Assembly (NCBI GenBank): GCA_017484285.1
Contig: JAFUTH010000015.1
Coordinates: 1-64,000 of the forward strand
Length of the DNA: 64,000 nt
Reading direction: 5' to 3'
From: Treponema sp.
Lineage (GTDB): Bacteria; Spirochaetota; Spirochaetia; Treponematales; Treponemataceae
The notes under the pieces were generated by a model. It had not been told where the DNA came from. It did not search any database and saw only the letters and a program-made list of their open reading frames with translations. Below are positions 34,795-43,368 of this stretch, one piece after another; positions within the stretch are counted from its first letter, which is position 1; each line of letters begins with the position of its first letter. The position numbers and the translations under genes are program-made.

Positions 34795-36175
34795 ATCGTT
34801 TTCTTCCCACAATGTAATAGACAGCCAGCGCAATCGGAACCGCGATGAAAACCAGCAGAAGCAGAGAGCCGAATTTTTCTGATGATGACGCGCCCGTGCT
34901 CTTCGCGTATCCGAACGACGTATGTTTTCCCTGCTTGAGCATCATCTTCTCAAGAGCCGGATAATCAAGCTTTTCTACGGAATTGTACACCATGTCACGG
35001 AATTGCGCGTTAAAGACATACGCCTTGTTTTCGACCACCGTAATCGTACCATCTGCATTCTCGACATAATCCGTTATCGCCACCGATTCGTTTTCAGCAG
35101 GCTCGGAAAACTGAGCCTCGCCGATTTTTCGGTAGGGAAACGTAATCGTGTTCCAGCTCCAGTTCACCACATCGTTCATGTTCGCGAGTGAAGACTCAGC
35201 GCTGCCCACCGGAGACGGAAGAGACGGACGCGCCGCACTTTCAGCAAGATTTGAGACCGCACCTGAAAAATGGTAGGCGGCAAGAATGCAGACTATAGAG
35301 ATGGCAAGTGCACCGAACAATCTGATGCCCAGATGACCGACAACCGGCATCATGTGCGCGCTCCGAATGAACACCGGCTTGAAATCATAGCGGGCTTCTT
35401 GCTTTTTGTCGAAGAGATAGTACAAATAGAGCACAGAAACCGTTGCGACACAGGAGAGCGCATAAAAAACAGAAACGAGCGGCGAAGAAAACAGAATGAC
35501 GAGCACTGGCGCGAGGAACAGCACCAGTATGTACGGCGAATTAAGCGCAACCCGCAAAAATCCAGCTCTCTTCCACAAGCGGTGGAACAAGAAAAGCGCG
35601 AAGACGCACAAACACGCACCTGCCGCCGCGCTGTACAACGGCTGAGAAAATGCAAACAAGAGCGGGAACACGCATGACAACAGAAACGGCATCCGATTTT
35701 TTGAAAAAAAACAGAGCGCTACGGCAAACAGACAGGAAATCAGCGGCGCGACAAACGGAAACGAACTCTTGCCGTCAGTGCCTGCCGCCGTTCCCTGAAA
35801 CGCAGAAAGCTCAAGCACGGAAAGAGCGAGCATGGAGGTTTGGTTTTCGGGAACATAAAACACCAACGCGTTCTGCGTTTTGTCCGTAAAGAACAAATTG
35901 CGACGGAAGATATATGAATCCTCGTTCTGAGCCTGTATGGGTGCGACAGGAGAAAGAAGCGGCACGTGCTGATTCGAGCGCGAGATGACATCATGACAGC
36001 CATGCTTGTCGAGGACAGCAAGAACATCATCTTCCGAAAGAGTCTGAGAATAGACGTAGAGAACCTGATAGCCTTTCCACAGCTGAGTCATCGGCACAGA
36101 GCGAAACTGACAGAGCAACACAAGCACAAGGAGACAAACCACAGCGGGAACAGTATATTTTACTTCAAACTTCAT
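34778..36175 (-). CDS. Polytopic membrane protein heading the rnf-like operon, unknown
   Basis: 465 residues. An N-terminal helix (about 9-25), a soluble loop of about 110 residues, then a cluster of hydrophobic helices (about 138-265 and 285-310), a second extracytoplasmic region of about 110 residues (NMNDVVNWSWNTITFPYRKIG and following), and a last helix near the C-terminus (LLLLVFIAVPIALAVYYIVG). I do not recognise the family. Overlap with rnfC (17 bp) and shared orientation suggest it works with the rnf-like proteins, possibly as an extra subunit or assembly factor. Confidence 0.7.
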   Translation of the reverse strand: MKFEVKYTVPAVVCLLVLVLLCQFRSVPMTQLWKGYQVLYVYSQTLSEDDVLAVLDKHGCHDVISRSNQHVPLLSPVAPIQAQNEDSYIFRRNLFFTDKTQNALVFYVPENQTSMLALSVLELSAFQGTAAGTDGKSSFPFVAPLISCLFAVALCFFSKNRMPFLLSCVFPLLFAFSQPLYSAAAGACLCVFALFLFHRLWKRAGFLRVALNSPYILVLFLAPVLVILFSSPLVSVFYALSCVATVSVLYLYYLFDKKQEARYDFKPVFIRSAHMMPVVGHLGIRLFGALAISIVCILAAYHFSGAVSNLAESAARPSLPSPVGSAESSLANMNDVVNWSWNTITFPYRKIGEAQFSEPAENESVAITDYVENADGTITVVENKAYVFNAQFRDMVYNSVEKLDYPALEKMMLKQGKHTSFGYAKSTGASSSEKFGSLLLLVFIAVPIALAVYYIVGRKRYGLSI

Positions 36176-36205
36176 AATTTCAATTCACTATGTAATTTTT
36201 ATTGT

Positions 36206-36688
36206 CTAGAGTACGGAAAAAGCGATTCCGATAAAAAAACCAAGCAGACTTCCAACGAACGCTTCCATCGGTGAATGCCCGTTGACCTCCTTGAGCTTTT
36301 TAAAATCAGAAACAAGACCTTTTTCTTTGATAACTTCACCGATTTCATTGAGACGGCGCGCCTGCCTGCCGTTTGCCCGCCTGACGCCGACTGCATCGCG
36401 GATAGTCACCAGATAAAACACGAGCGCAAGGATAAAAATATCTGAATCAATGCCAGAACGATATGCGATAGTCGTGCACAAACACGCCGTTATTGCCGAA
36501 TGACTAGAAGGCATGCTCCCCGTGCGCCATAAAAGCAGCTCAAACATTTCGTGAATGGAGTGAACTTTCCCTGAAAACAGTTTGATGATGGTCTTGATAA
36601 ACTGTGCACAGAGCCAGCTAAAAATACACGCCAAGAACACAGGACTCTCGATTAACTTATGCAACTGTTCACCAGCATTTGACCACAT
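36206..36688 (-). CDS. Divergent PAP2-family membrane protein (DUF212/YuiD-like)
   Basis: 160 residues with four membrane segments. WRTGSMPSSHSAITACLCTTIAY is the divergent phosphatase motif, FYLVTIRDAVGVRRANGRQA the middle signature, and NGHSPMEAFVGSLLGFFIGI the C-terminal one. The family resembles lipid phosphate phosphatases but its reaction is unproven. It lies 30 bp upstream of the operon-leading membrane protein and may be part of the same transcript. The predicted promoter places its -10 hexamer 7 nt before the ATG. Confidence 0.88.
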   Translation of the reverse strand: MWSNAGEQLHKLIESPVFLACIFSWLCAQFIKTIIKLFSGKVHSIHEMFELLLWRTGSMPSSHSAITACLCTTIAYRSGIDSDIFILALVFYLVTIRDAVGVRRANGRQARRLNEIGEVIKEKGLVSDFKKLKEVNGHSPMEAFVGSLLGFFIGIAFSVL

Positions 36689-36695
36689 GGGCTCT

Positions 36696-36724
36696 ATTGT
36701 AACAGTCGAAGCCGTTTTAGTCTA
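36696..36724 (-). promoter_or_regulatory. Promoter of the PAP2-like gene, predicted leaderless
   Basis: TAGACT (36724-36719), 17-nt spacer, TACAAT (36701-36696), then 7 nt to the ATG at 36688 (TACAATAGAGCCCATG). Confidence 0.55.
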
Positions 36725-36734
36725 TATTACACAC

Positions 36735-36763
36735 TTGCCTGCAAAAACGCGCTTTTTTATAAT
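36735..36763 (+). promoter_or_regulatory. Promoter of the pseudouridine synthase gene, predicted leaderless
   Basis: TTGCCT (36735-36740), 17-nt spacer, perfect TATAAT (36758-36763), then 7 nt to the ATG at 36771 (TATAATAGAGCGCATG). It mirrors the divergent promoter at 36696-36724. Confidence 0.7.
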
Positions 36764-36770
36764 AGAGCGC

Positions 36771-37784
36771 ATGGATTTCACGCACGTTACGCTCGGTCCT
36801 GACGACGAAGGCCGCAGAATCGACAAGGTTCTGCGCCGTTTTTTGAGCGAAGAAAGTCTCTCATCCCTTTACAAATCGCTCCGAAAGGGGCTCATTAAAA
36901 TCGACGGCAAAAAATGCGAGGGCAGTTTCCGCGTACACGAGGGAAGCGAAATCCAAATAGCCTCGTTTCTCATCAAAACGGAGTCAGACAGTACAAAACC
37001 GGCGAAACACATTCCCGCGTTAGACAAATCTTCCCTTATTTTCAAAAATGACTTTCTCGCTTTTATCAACAAGCCCTACGACATTCCCGTGCAGCCATCG
37101 TCGCACAGTTCCATTTCGCTCACCGAAATAGTGCAAAACGATTACGAGCGCACGCACACAGAAAGCCGCTCGCTCTCATTCAGGACGGGCGCGCTTCACC
37201 GGCTCGACCGAAAGACGACCGGCATCATCGCATTCTCGCAGAATCTTACGGGTGCGCAGTGGTTTTCCGCGCAGATACAGGCGCACGAACTCGAAAAAAA
37301 CTACCTTGCCGTCATCGAAGGACACCTCGGAACAGCGGAAGAATGGGCAGATGACATCGCAAAAGATACACGCCAAAACGGAACGGCCTTCCACACCGTG
37401 AGCGTCAACTCGCCCGGCGGAAAACGCTCGCTTTCGACCGCCATCCCGCTCGCATACGGAGCAGTTTCGGAGCGGGGCGCGCACCTGCCGCTCACGCTCG
37501 CGCGATTTTCCATCAAAACCGGTCGAACGCACCAAATCAGAAGCCAGAGCGCTCATCATGGCTATCCGCTCTTCGGAGACACAGCGTACGGCGGCACAAA
37601 AATCGCAGGCGCGCACGCACGTCAGGATTTTTTTCTTCACGCATACGAGCTTCGCTTTCCGCGCGACAATCCGCTCTCGCTCCCTGAATCGCTGCTCGCT
37701 CCGCTTCCCCGCCCATTCGTACAATTTGTCGAGGAATATTTCAGCAAAACGTTGATAAATTGCGAATCGCTCCTTATAATTTAA
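36771..37784 (+). CDS. RluA-family 23S rRNA pseudouridine synthase (RluC-like)
   Basis: 337 residues. An S4-like RNA-binding domain lies at residues ~8-65 (RRIDKVLRRFLSEESLSSLYKSLRKGLIKIDG). The catalytic domain has NKPYDIPVQP, GALHRLDRKTTGII with the active-site Asp, and RTHQIRSQSAHHGYPLFGDTAYGG near the end. Such enzymes convert uridines in 23S rRNA or tRNA to pseudouridine; the exact site is not clear. I chose the ATG at 36771 because it matches the S4 domain start and the promoter. An upstream in-frame start at 36582 would run across the divergent gene. Confidence 0.9.
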   Translation: MDFTHVTLGPDDEGRRIDKVLRRFLSEESLSSLYKSLRKGLIKIDGKKCEGSFRVHEGSEIQIASFLIKTESDSTKPAKHIPALDKSSLIFKNDFLAFINKPYDIPVQPSSHSSISLTEIVQNDYERTHTESRSLSFRTGALHRLDRKTTGIIAFSQNLTGAQWFSAQIQAHELEKNYLAVIEGHLGTAEEWADDIAKDTRQNGTAFHTVSVNSPGGKRSLSTAIPLAYGAVSERGAHLPLTLARFSIKTGRTHQIRSQSAHHGYPLFGDTAYGGTKIAGAHARQDFFLHAYELRFPRDNPLSLPESLLAPLPRPFVQFVEEYFSKTLINCESLLII

Positions 37785-37809
37785 AGCAGTCAAGGATGCT
37801 CCGCACACA

Positions 37810-38739
37810 ATGAATACACTGTTTCTCAAAGAATTGCTCGGTCTCGAAAAAAAAGGAATGATGGTCTACGCATTCTACGGTCCGAGTGGCACGGGCAAAA
37901 GTTTCAGGGCAAAACTAGTCGCCCAGCAGTATGGCATCACAGCGGTCATCGATGACGGTCTGCTCATCCAAGACGACGAAATTCTGGCGGGAAAATCAGC
38001 AAAACTCGAAAAAAACTACATGGGTGCCGTCCGCGTCGCCTTGTTCGACGACAAGGAGCACCGAGACGGGGTCGCGCGCGCAATCCAAAAAACAAAAATC
38101 AAAAAGATTCTGATTCTCGGCACATCCGAAAAAATGGTGAACAAAATCGCCGTCCGATTGCAGCTTCCCCTGCCCGAAAAATACATCAGAATCGATGAAA
38201 TCGCCACGCCCGAGCAGATGGACGAAGCCCGCCGCAGCCGCCAAATTGAAGGAAAACACGTCATTCCCGTCCGCGCCTACGAAGTCAAGAATCAGTCATA
38301 CTCAAAGATTTTCTACGACTCAATCCGCGTCTCAACCGCAAAAAACCGCTTCATTCTGCGCCTGCTCAACAAATTCCTCAAAAGAAACGCCCCGGACACA
38401 CTCTCTCAGAACACAAAGCTCTTTGAAAAATCGGTCGTCCGTCCTGCATTCTCTCAGCAAGAGCGCAAAGACGTGTCTCACGCCGTCCTCGCACAGATGA
38501 CGATGAATTTCATCGGTGAATTTAACGCAGAAGTCAGAATCAAAAAACTCACCATCCGAAACGAAAAATCAGGCTACAGTTTCGTGCTCACGGTCGATGT
38601 TCCGCTCGGTCGGGAACTCACCCAAATCAGCATCGAGCTTAAAGATTTCGTTATTTCCATGATAGAAAAAAAATCAAAAGCCCGCATCGAGGACGTGTAC
38701 ATCGTCATCGACAAACTCTTGCAGCCAAAATCAGCATAA
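37810..38739 (+). CDS. P-loop ATPase-like protein with Asp23/Gls24-like C-terminus
   Basis: 309 residues. YAFYGPSGTGKSFRAKLVA gives a Walker A at 24-31; VIDDGLLIQDDEI may be a Walker B-like part. The middle is a small nucleotide-binding domain (KKILILGTSEKMVNKIAVRL). The last ~80 residues (MTMNFIGEFNAEVRIKKLTI, then VDVPLGRELTQISIELKDF, DVYIVIDKLL) resemble the Asp23/Gls24 alkaline-shock fold. It starts 25 bp after the pseudouridine synthase gene and is probably cotranscribed. No known function. Confidence 0.68.
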   Translation: MNTLFLKELLGLEKKGMMVYAFYGPSGTGKSFRAKLVAQQYGITAVIDDGLLIQDDEILAGKSAKLEKNYMGAVRVALFDDKEHRDGVARAIQKTKIKKILILGTSEKMVNKIAVRLQLPLPEKYIRIDEIATPEQMDEARRSRQIEGKHVIPVRAYEVKNQSYSKIFYDSIRVSTAKNRFILRLLNKFLKRNAPDTLSQNTKLFEKSVVRPAFSQQERKDVSHAVLAQMTMNFIGEFNAEVRIKKLTIRNEKSGYSFVLTVDVPLGRELTQISIELKDFVISMIEKKSKARIEDVYIVIDKLLQPKSA

Positions 38740-38754
38740 AAACGAAAAAAAAGA

Positions 38755-38837
38755 AACCACAGACTGCACAGATTGAATTTCATAATCTGTGCAGTCTGTG
38801 GTTGATATTCTCTGTGTTCTCTGTGAACTCTGTGAGA
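38755..38837. repeat. Perfect 20-bp stem-loop plus three CTCTGTG units between convergent genes
   Basis: Arms 38755-38774 and 38784-38803 are exact reverse complements (AACCACAGACTGCACAGATT and its mate) with a 9-nt loop. They are followed by CTCTGTG units at 9-bp period: CTCTGTGTT, CTCTGTGAA, CTCTGTGAG (38810-38836). It sits in the gap between the P-loop gene and hppA, which point toward each other, so it may act as a transcription terminator or processing site, though the T-run is weak. Confidence 0.85.
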
Positions 38838-38841
38838 AATT

Positions 38842-41019
38842 TTAATTAAAAATCACCGCCCACAGGTTGTAGTGCGCGAAGACTGAGACCGCGACGAGCG
38901 AGACCGTTGACATAATCTTGATGAAAATATCCATACACGGGCCGACCGTGTCTTTGAGCGGATCGCCTACGGTGTCGCCGACGACTGCCGCGTCATGCAC
39001 CGCGTCGTAGCCCTCGCCGCCTTTTTTGATGCCAGCCAAGCCGCCCTGCTCGATGAACTTTTTGCCGTTGTCCCACGCGCCGCCCGCGTTACCCGTGAAG
39101 AGCGCAATCATAATCGCACAAATCGTTGAGCCAATCAAAATGCCGCCGACGAAATTCGCGCCGAACAAAAGACCGCACACAACGGGAATGACCACCGCCA
39201 TGAGAGCCGGCACCTTCATCTGACCGATTGAGCCTTTCGTTGAGATTCCGATACACGTCTTGTAGTCGGGGTCGCTCGTTCCCGCCAAAATGCCGGGGTT
39301 CTCCTTGAACTGACGGCGCACTTCTTCGACCATCTTTCGAGCCGCGTTCGCAACCGCGTCAATGAGCATGCCAGAGAACAAGAACGGAATCGCGCCGCCC
39401 ACGATAGCACCAGCAAGCGTCATCGGCTCCATGATGTTGAGCTGAGGCACTCCCCCAGTGAGCTTTTCGCCCGGAATTGAATACATGTACGAGAGCATGA
39501 GCGAGAGAGCCGCCAAACCGCCAGAGCCGATTGCAAAGCCCTTTCCGATTGCCGCCGTGGTGTTTCCAACCGCGTCGAGCGTGTCAGTGATTTCGCGAAC
39601 GCCTTCGGGAAGCTTTGACATTTCGGCAATGCCGCCCGCGTTGTCAGAAATCGGGCCGTATGTGTCAACAGAAACCGTGAGCGAGACGAACGAGAGCATT
39701 CCCATCGCGCTCATCGCAACTCCGTACAAGCCCGCAAGATAGTACGCGAGAATGATTCCCAAGCCCAAAATGATACACGGAAGCATACAAGAGTTCATGC
39801 CCAAAGCCAAGCCTGAAGTGATTGTGAGCGCACTTCCCTCGCGGCTCGCCTCTGCCAGTCGCTTTGTGGGATTGTAGTCAGAAGAAGTGTAATATTCCGC
39901 CACGATTCCGATTAAAATGCCCGCCACAACGCCGACCGCGCCGCCGATAAATGGAGAAGCCCAGCCCGCCTTGAATCCGAGAGCAGCAAAATCCAAGCCC
40001 TTGCCGTTGAACAAGAAGTAAGAAAGGCACAAGCCTGCAACGAGCGTGATTCCCGCGCCAATCCAAGTCGCCGCGTTCAGCTGCTGATGGACTTTCTTTG
40101 ACTTTGAGAGATTTTTGACGAGAAGCGAAGCCACGCCCAAAATACAGGCAAGAAGACCGCTCGCCGCAAACGCAAGCGGGAATGTGTAGAGCGCGTTCAG
40201 AGAATCAGACGGAACGCCCACTTTGACGATTAAATTGTATGCAAGCGCGATTGCCGCAACGATTGAAGCGACATAGCTTTCAAGCAAATCTGAGCCTAAG
40301 CCTGCGACATCCCCTACATTGTCGCCGACATTATCAGCGATGGTGGCAGGATTTCGCGGGTCGTCTTCGGGGATATGCGCCTCAGTTTTTCCGACCAAGT
40401 CAGCGCCCATGTCAGCCGCCTTCGTGTAGATTCCGCCACCGACACGGTTGAACATAGCGACCATAGAGCAGCCCAACGCGTAGCCTGAAAGAATGTTCGG
40501 GAATTTTATGATTTCGATTTTGGTAAGCCAGCATTTTGCCGTCTCAAGATTGTCGAGCCATCCAAGACCAAGCCCGAACACGCAGAACACAATGCCCAAG
40601 CCGAGCAAAGCAAATCCGCCCACGCACAAGCCCATGACCGAGCCGCCGCGGAAGGCAACTTTTAAAGTCTGACCGATGTTCTCGGTTTTACGAGCCTCGT
40701 TCGTAACGCGCACATTCGCGTAGGTCGCGATTTTCATGCCGATAAAGCCTGCGCTTGCCGACATGACCGAGCCGAGCAAGAGGGCGACGGCAACATACCA
40801 GTCGAGCGCGAGCCACACAATAACGGCCACGACAAGAACGACCCACACCAACACCTTGTATTCATATTCGATGAAAGTGTTAGCACCGACACGGATTGCA
40901 GACGCGATTTTTGCCATCTGTTCCGTTCCTTCTTCGAGCTTTTTAACCTTAAAGAAGTTAAAAGCCGCATACGCCAGGGCAGCCAACGCTGCCAAAAGCA
41001 ACAAACCGATGAAGTTCAT
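38842..41019 (-). CDS. hppA: Membrane-bound ion-pumping pyrophosphatase
   Basis: 725 residues, about 16 membrane helices. Signatures are GGGIYTKAADMGADLVGKTEA, DDPRNPATIADNVGDNVGDVAG and SDNAGGIAEM. It hydrolyses pyrophosphate and pumps Na+ or H+. GNTTAAIGKG has Ala at the position that is Lys in K+-independent enzymes, so it should be the K+-dependent type, many of which pump Na+. I chose the ATG at 41019 because AAGGAG lies 8-9 nt upstream. It may supply ion gradient alongside the rnf-like locus, but the two are separate transcripts. Confidence 0.95.
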   Translation of the reverse strand: MNFIGLLLLAALAALAYAAFNFFKVKKLEEGTEQMAKIASAIRVGANTFIEYEYKVLVWVVLVVAVIVWLALDWYVAVALLLGSVMSASAGFIGMKIATYANVRVTNEARKTENIGQTLKVAFRGGSVMGLCVGGFALLGLGIVFCVFGLGLGWLDNLETAKCWLTKIEIIKFPNILSGYALGCSMVAMFNRVGGGIYTKAADMGADLVGKTEAHIPEDDPRNPATIADNVGDNVGDVAGLGSDLLESYVASIVAAIALAYNLIVKVGVPSDSLNALYTFPLAFAASGLLACILGVASLLVKNLSKSKKVHQQLNAATWIGAGITLVAGLCLSYFLFNGKGLDFAALGFKAGWASPFIGGAVGVVAGILIGIVAEYYTSSDYNPTKRLAEASREGSALTITSGLALGMNSCMLPCIILGLGIILAYYLAGLYGVAMSAMGMLSFVSLTVSVDTYGPISDNAGGIAEMSKLPEGVREITDTLDAVGNTTAAIGKGFAIGSGGLAALSLMLSYMYSIPGEKLTGGVPQLNIMEPMTLAGAIVGGAIPFLFSGMLIDAVANAARKMVEEVRRQFKENPGILAGTSDPDYKTCIGISTKGSIGQMKVPALMAVVIPVVCGLLFGANFVGGILIGSTICAIMIALFTGNAGGAWDNGKKFIEQGGLAGIKKGGEGYDAVHDAAVVGDTVGDPLKDTVGPCMDIFIKIMSTVSLVAVSVFAHYNLWAVIFN

Positions 41020-41131
41020 GGTTTTTCTCCTTCCCCGTAGGGAACATTTTGAAATTGCGACCATGATACCACATCGGTTTATCTAAGTTTTGTTAAAATT
41101 ATGGATTTTTCCGTACTTTTTTATAACAGGA

Positions 41132-41983
41132 TTACAAATCTTTTCCCGTGATTTTCTTTACGCACTCGTGGTAAAGCTCGCTCGTTTTTGCCACGACATC
41201 GGCGGGAACTTCCTTGATGTTCGGGTCGCCGGCGAGGTTGTTTGCTTTGAGCCAGTCGCGGATAAACTGCTTGTCGTAGCTCGCGGGGCTTGTTCCCACT
41301 TTGTATTCGCTCGCGTTCCAGAATCGGCTTGAATCGGGGGTGAGCACTTCGTCAGCCAGGACAAGCTCGCCGTTTTCATCAAGACCGAACTCAAATTTGG
41401 TGTCGGCGATGATGATTCCGTTCTTTGCCGCGTGGTCGTAGCATTTTTTGTAGATTGCAAGCGCGGTTTTCTCAATCTTCGTGCCGAGTTCCGCCCCCAA
41501 GTCGTTTTTCATGTAGTCGAGCGTGACATTGATGTCGTGCCCTTCCGCCGCCTTTGTTGAAGGAGTGACAATCGGCTCATCGAGTTTTTCTGCCTGCTCG
41601 TATTTTTTGGTGAACGAGTGACCCAAGAACGGCTCGCCCTTTTTGTAGGCTTCGTACATACTTCCGAACATGTAGCCGCGCACGATGACTTCGTATGGAA
41701 TCATCTTGAGTTTTTTGACCAAAATCGTTCTTCCCTCGTACTCAGGCTTTTGGAATTCAGCAGGCATGTCCTTTAAGTCAGAAGAAATCATGTGGTTCTT
41801 CGTGATGTCCTTCGTTAAGTCAAACCAAAAATTTGATAGCGCGTTCAAGACTTTGCCTTTATCAGTAATCATGGTCGGCAGAATGACATCGAACGCAGAG
41901 ATTCGGTCGGTGGTGACGATGACCATGCGCCCGTCTTCCAAATCATACACTTCGCGGACTTTTCCGCTGATAATCTTTTTCAT
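41132..41983 (-). CDS. purC: Phosphoribosylaminoimidazole-succinocarboxamide synthase
   Basis: 283 residues. Signatures are SGKVREVYDL, VVTTDRISAFDVILPT, VIVRGYMFGSMYEAYK, and ADTKFEFGLDENGELVLADEVLTPDSSRFW. It catalyses the ATP-dependent joining of aspartate to CAIR in purine synthesis. I chose the ATG at 41983 (GAGG 7 nt upstream) over the longer frame to 42022, which would be coded by the left arm of the intergenic repeat. No other pur gene is adjacent, so purine genes appear scattered here. Confidence 0.96.
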   Translation of the reverse strand: MKKIISGKVREVYDLEDGRMVIVTTDRISAFDVILPTMITDKGKVLNALSNFWFDLTKDITKNHMISSDLKDMPAEFQKPEYEGRTILVKKLKMIPYEVIVRGYMFGSMYEAYKKGEPFLGHSFTKKYEQAEKLDEPIVTPSTKAAEGHDINVTLDYMKNDLGAELGTKIEKTALAIYKKCYDHAAKNGIIIADTKFEFGLDENGELVLADEVLTPDSSRFWNASEYKVGTSPASYDKQFIRDWLKANNLAGDPNIKEVPADVVAKTSELYHECVKKITGKDL

Positions 41984-41996
41984 TTTAAACCTCGTT

Positions 41997-42122
41997 ATCC
42001 ACAGATTAACACAGATGTGCACAGATTACATGTTTATCCAAGTGAAAAACTTTCAGAAAATTGCGAAAGATTTTCGAATAACATAAATTCATAATCTGTG
42101 ATAATCTTTCTAATCTGTGGAT
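41997..42122. repeat. Facing ATCTGTG repeat arms between purC and the CCA/PAP gene
   Basis: Outer arms ATCCACAGATTA (41997-42008) and TAATCTGTGGAT (42111-42122) are perfect complements. Inner arms CACAGATTA (42020-42028) and TAATCTGTG (42092-42100) also match. About 60 bp of A/T-rich DNA lie between. The element covers the promoter and leader space of two divergent genes. Confidence 0.85.
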
Positions 42123-42182
42123 TATTTTATCTTTATTTTCCAAGTTGAACAAGATGAAACAAAATATTATAGTTACGACATT

Positions 42183-43280
42183 GTGTTAGTTCGTTATTCT
42201 TCAGATTCTCGGGGAAAGCCTGTCAAAAAGGCTGTTATTTATACGAAAGAAGAACATAAGATTCCGGTAAGCCAAGTTGACCCCGACGCGCTTTATATTA
42301 TCAGACATTTGCGTGAGTGCGGATACGACGCGTATATCGTGGGCGGTGCTGTGCGCGACCTCATCGTAGGCAAAAAACCGAAGGACTTCGACATCGTAAC
42401 CGAGGCCACGCCCTCAAAAATCAAAAAGCTCTTCCGCAATTCGCGCATCATCGGAAAGCGGTTTCGCCTTGTACATGTTTTTTTCGGTCAGAAGATTTTT
42501 GAAGTCTCGACCTTCCGCTCAATCGTTGATGGCTCGGTTGGGAACTCGTTCGGCACGATGGACGAGGACGTTCAGCGGCGCGATTTTACGCTCAACGCGC
42601 TCTACTACGACCCGCTCAAAGAACAGGTGATTGACTATGTAAACGGCGTTGAGGATATTAAAAAGAAAGTTATTCACCCGGTGATTCCGCTCGACCGCAT
42701 TTTTGTAGAAGACCCAGTGCGAATGCTCCGTGCCGTAAAATACAGCGCGACCACAGGCTGCAAATTGCCCCACTCGCTCAAAACCAAAATCCGAAAGAGC
42801 GCGCATTTGCTCTCGCCTATCTCGCCTTCCCGTCTCACCGAAGAATTGCTTAAAATCATCAATTCAGGGCACTCCTACGAGATTGTTTCGGCGGCAATGG
42901 ATGCTGACCTTTTTATGTATCTGCAACCCTCTGCCTGCGCCCTCATGTACGCAAACAAAGCATACGAGAAAAAATACATGCAGCACCTAAAAGACTTGGA
43001 TTCGCTCGTAAAATCAGAGCCAGAGTCACGGCTTGGGAAACGGCTCACCTACATCGTCTACGATTTTATTTCTGCGCTCACTGACTGGCAGCAGGAAGTT
43101 TCCACAAAAACAGCGGCAGGCGAACTCTACACGAAAACATGGAACCAGTGCCGCCATTTCGTGCTCCCGATGAATCCCCAGCGCACCGAACTTGAATACG
43201 CGATTAAGAACACGCTCACACAGCTCGGCGTGGGAGTAAGGATTGGAAGAAAAAAAGGAAAATTGAAAACGGAAAATTGA
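42183..43280 (+). CDS. Class II tRNA nucleotidyltransferase / poly(A) polymerase family protein
   Basis: 365 residues. IVGGAVRDLIVGKKPKDFDIVTEATP is the nucleotidyltransferase motif with the GxxD...DxD pattern. FEVSTFR, RRDFTLNALYYDP and EDPVRMLRAVKYSA follow. The tail is basic (RIGRKKGKLKTEN). Such enzymes add CCA to tRNAs or poly(A) to RNA; sequence alone does not tell which. None of the three tRNA genes here encodes CCA, so a CCA-adding enzyme is required somewhere. I prefer the GTG at 42183 (VLVRYSSDSRGKPVKK aligns with family starts). The GTG at 42117 lies in the repeat. Confidence 0.85.
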   Translation: MLVRYSSDSRGKPVKKAVIYTKEEHKIPVSQVDPDALYIIRHLRECGYDAYIVGGAVRDLIVGKKPKDFDIVTEATPSKIKKLFRNSRIIGKRFRLVHVFFGQKIFEVSTFRSIVDGSVGNSFGTMDEDVQRRDFTLNALYYDPLKEQVIDYVNGVEDIKKKVIHPVIPLDRIFVEDPVRMLRAVKYSATTGCKLPHSLKTKIRKSAHLLSPISPSRLTEELLKIINSGHSYEIVSAAMDADLFMYLQPSACALMYANKAYEKKYMQHLKDLDSLVKSEPESRLGKRLTYIVYDFISALTDWQQEVSTKTAAGELYTKTWNQCRHFVLPMNPQRTELEYAIKNTLTQLGVGVRIGRKKGKLKTEN

Positions 43281-43286
43281 AAATCC

Positions 43287-43365
43287 CCTCACAGAGAGCA
43301 CAGAGGTCACAGAGTGAATTTTCTTATTACGAAATATTCTCTGTGTTCTCTTTTGCTCTGTGAGG
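43287..43365. repeat. Facing CTCTGTG repeat arms between convergent cca/pcnB-like gene and mnmA
   Basis: Left arm (43287-43314): CACAGAG three times at 9-bp period (CACAGAGAG, CACAGAGGT, CACAGAG). Right arm (43339-43365): CTCTGTG twice, ending CTCTGTGAGG. The left is preceded by a GAAAATTGAAAA tract that codes the end of the upstream protein. Confidence 0.85.
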
Positions 43366-43368
43366 AAT

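Noticed and set aside
36582-36770. Upstream extension of the pseudouridine synthase
   Set aside because: It would be antisense to the PAP2-like gene and precede the S4 domain with unrelated residues.
42117-42182. GTG start at 42117 for the cca/pcnB-like gene
   Set aside because: It lies in a repeat arm and would add a hydrophobic, atypical N-terminus; the GTG at 42183 fits the family start. Not fully excluded.
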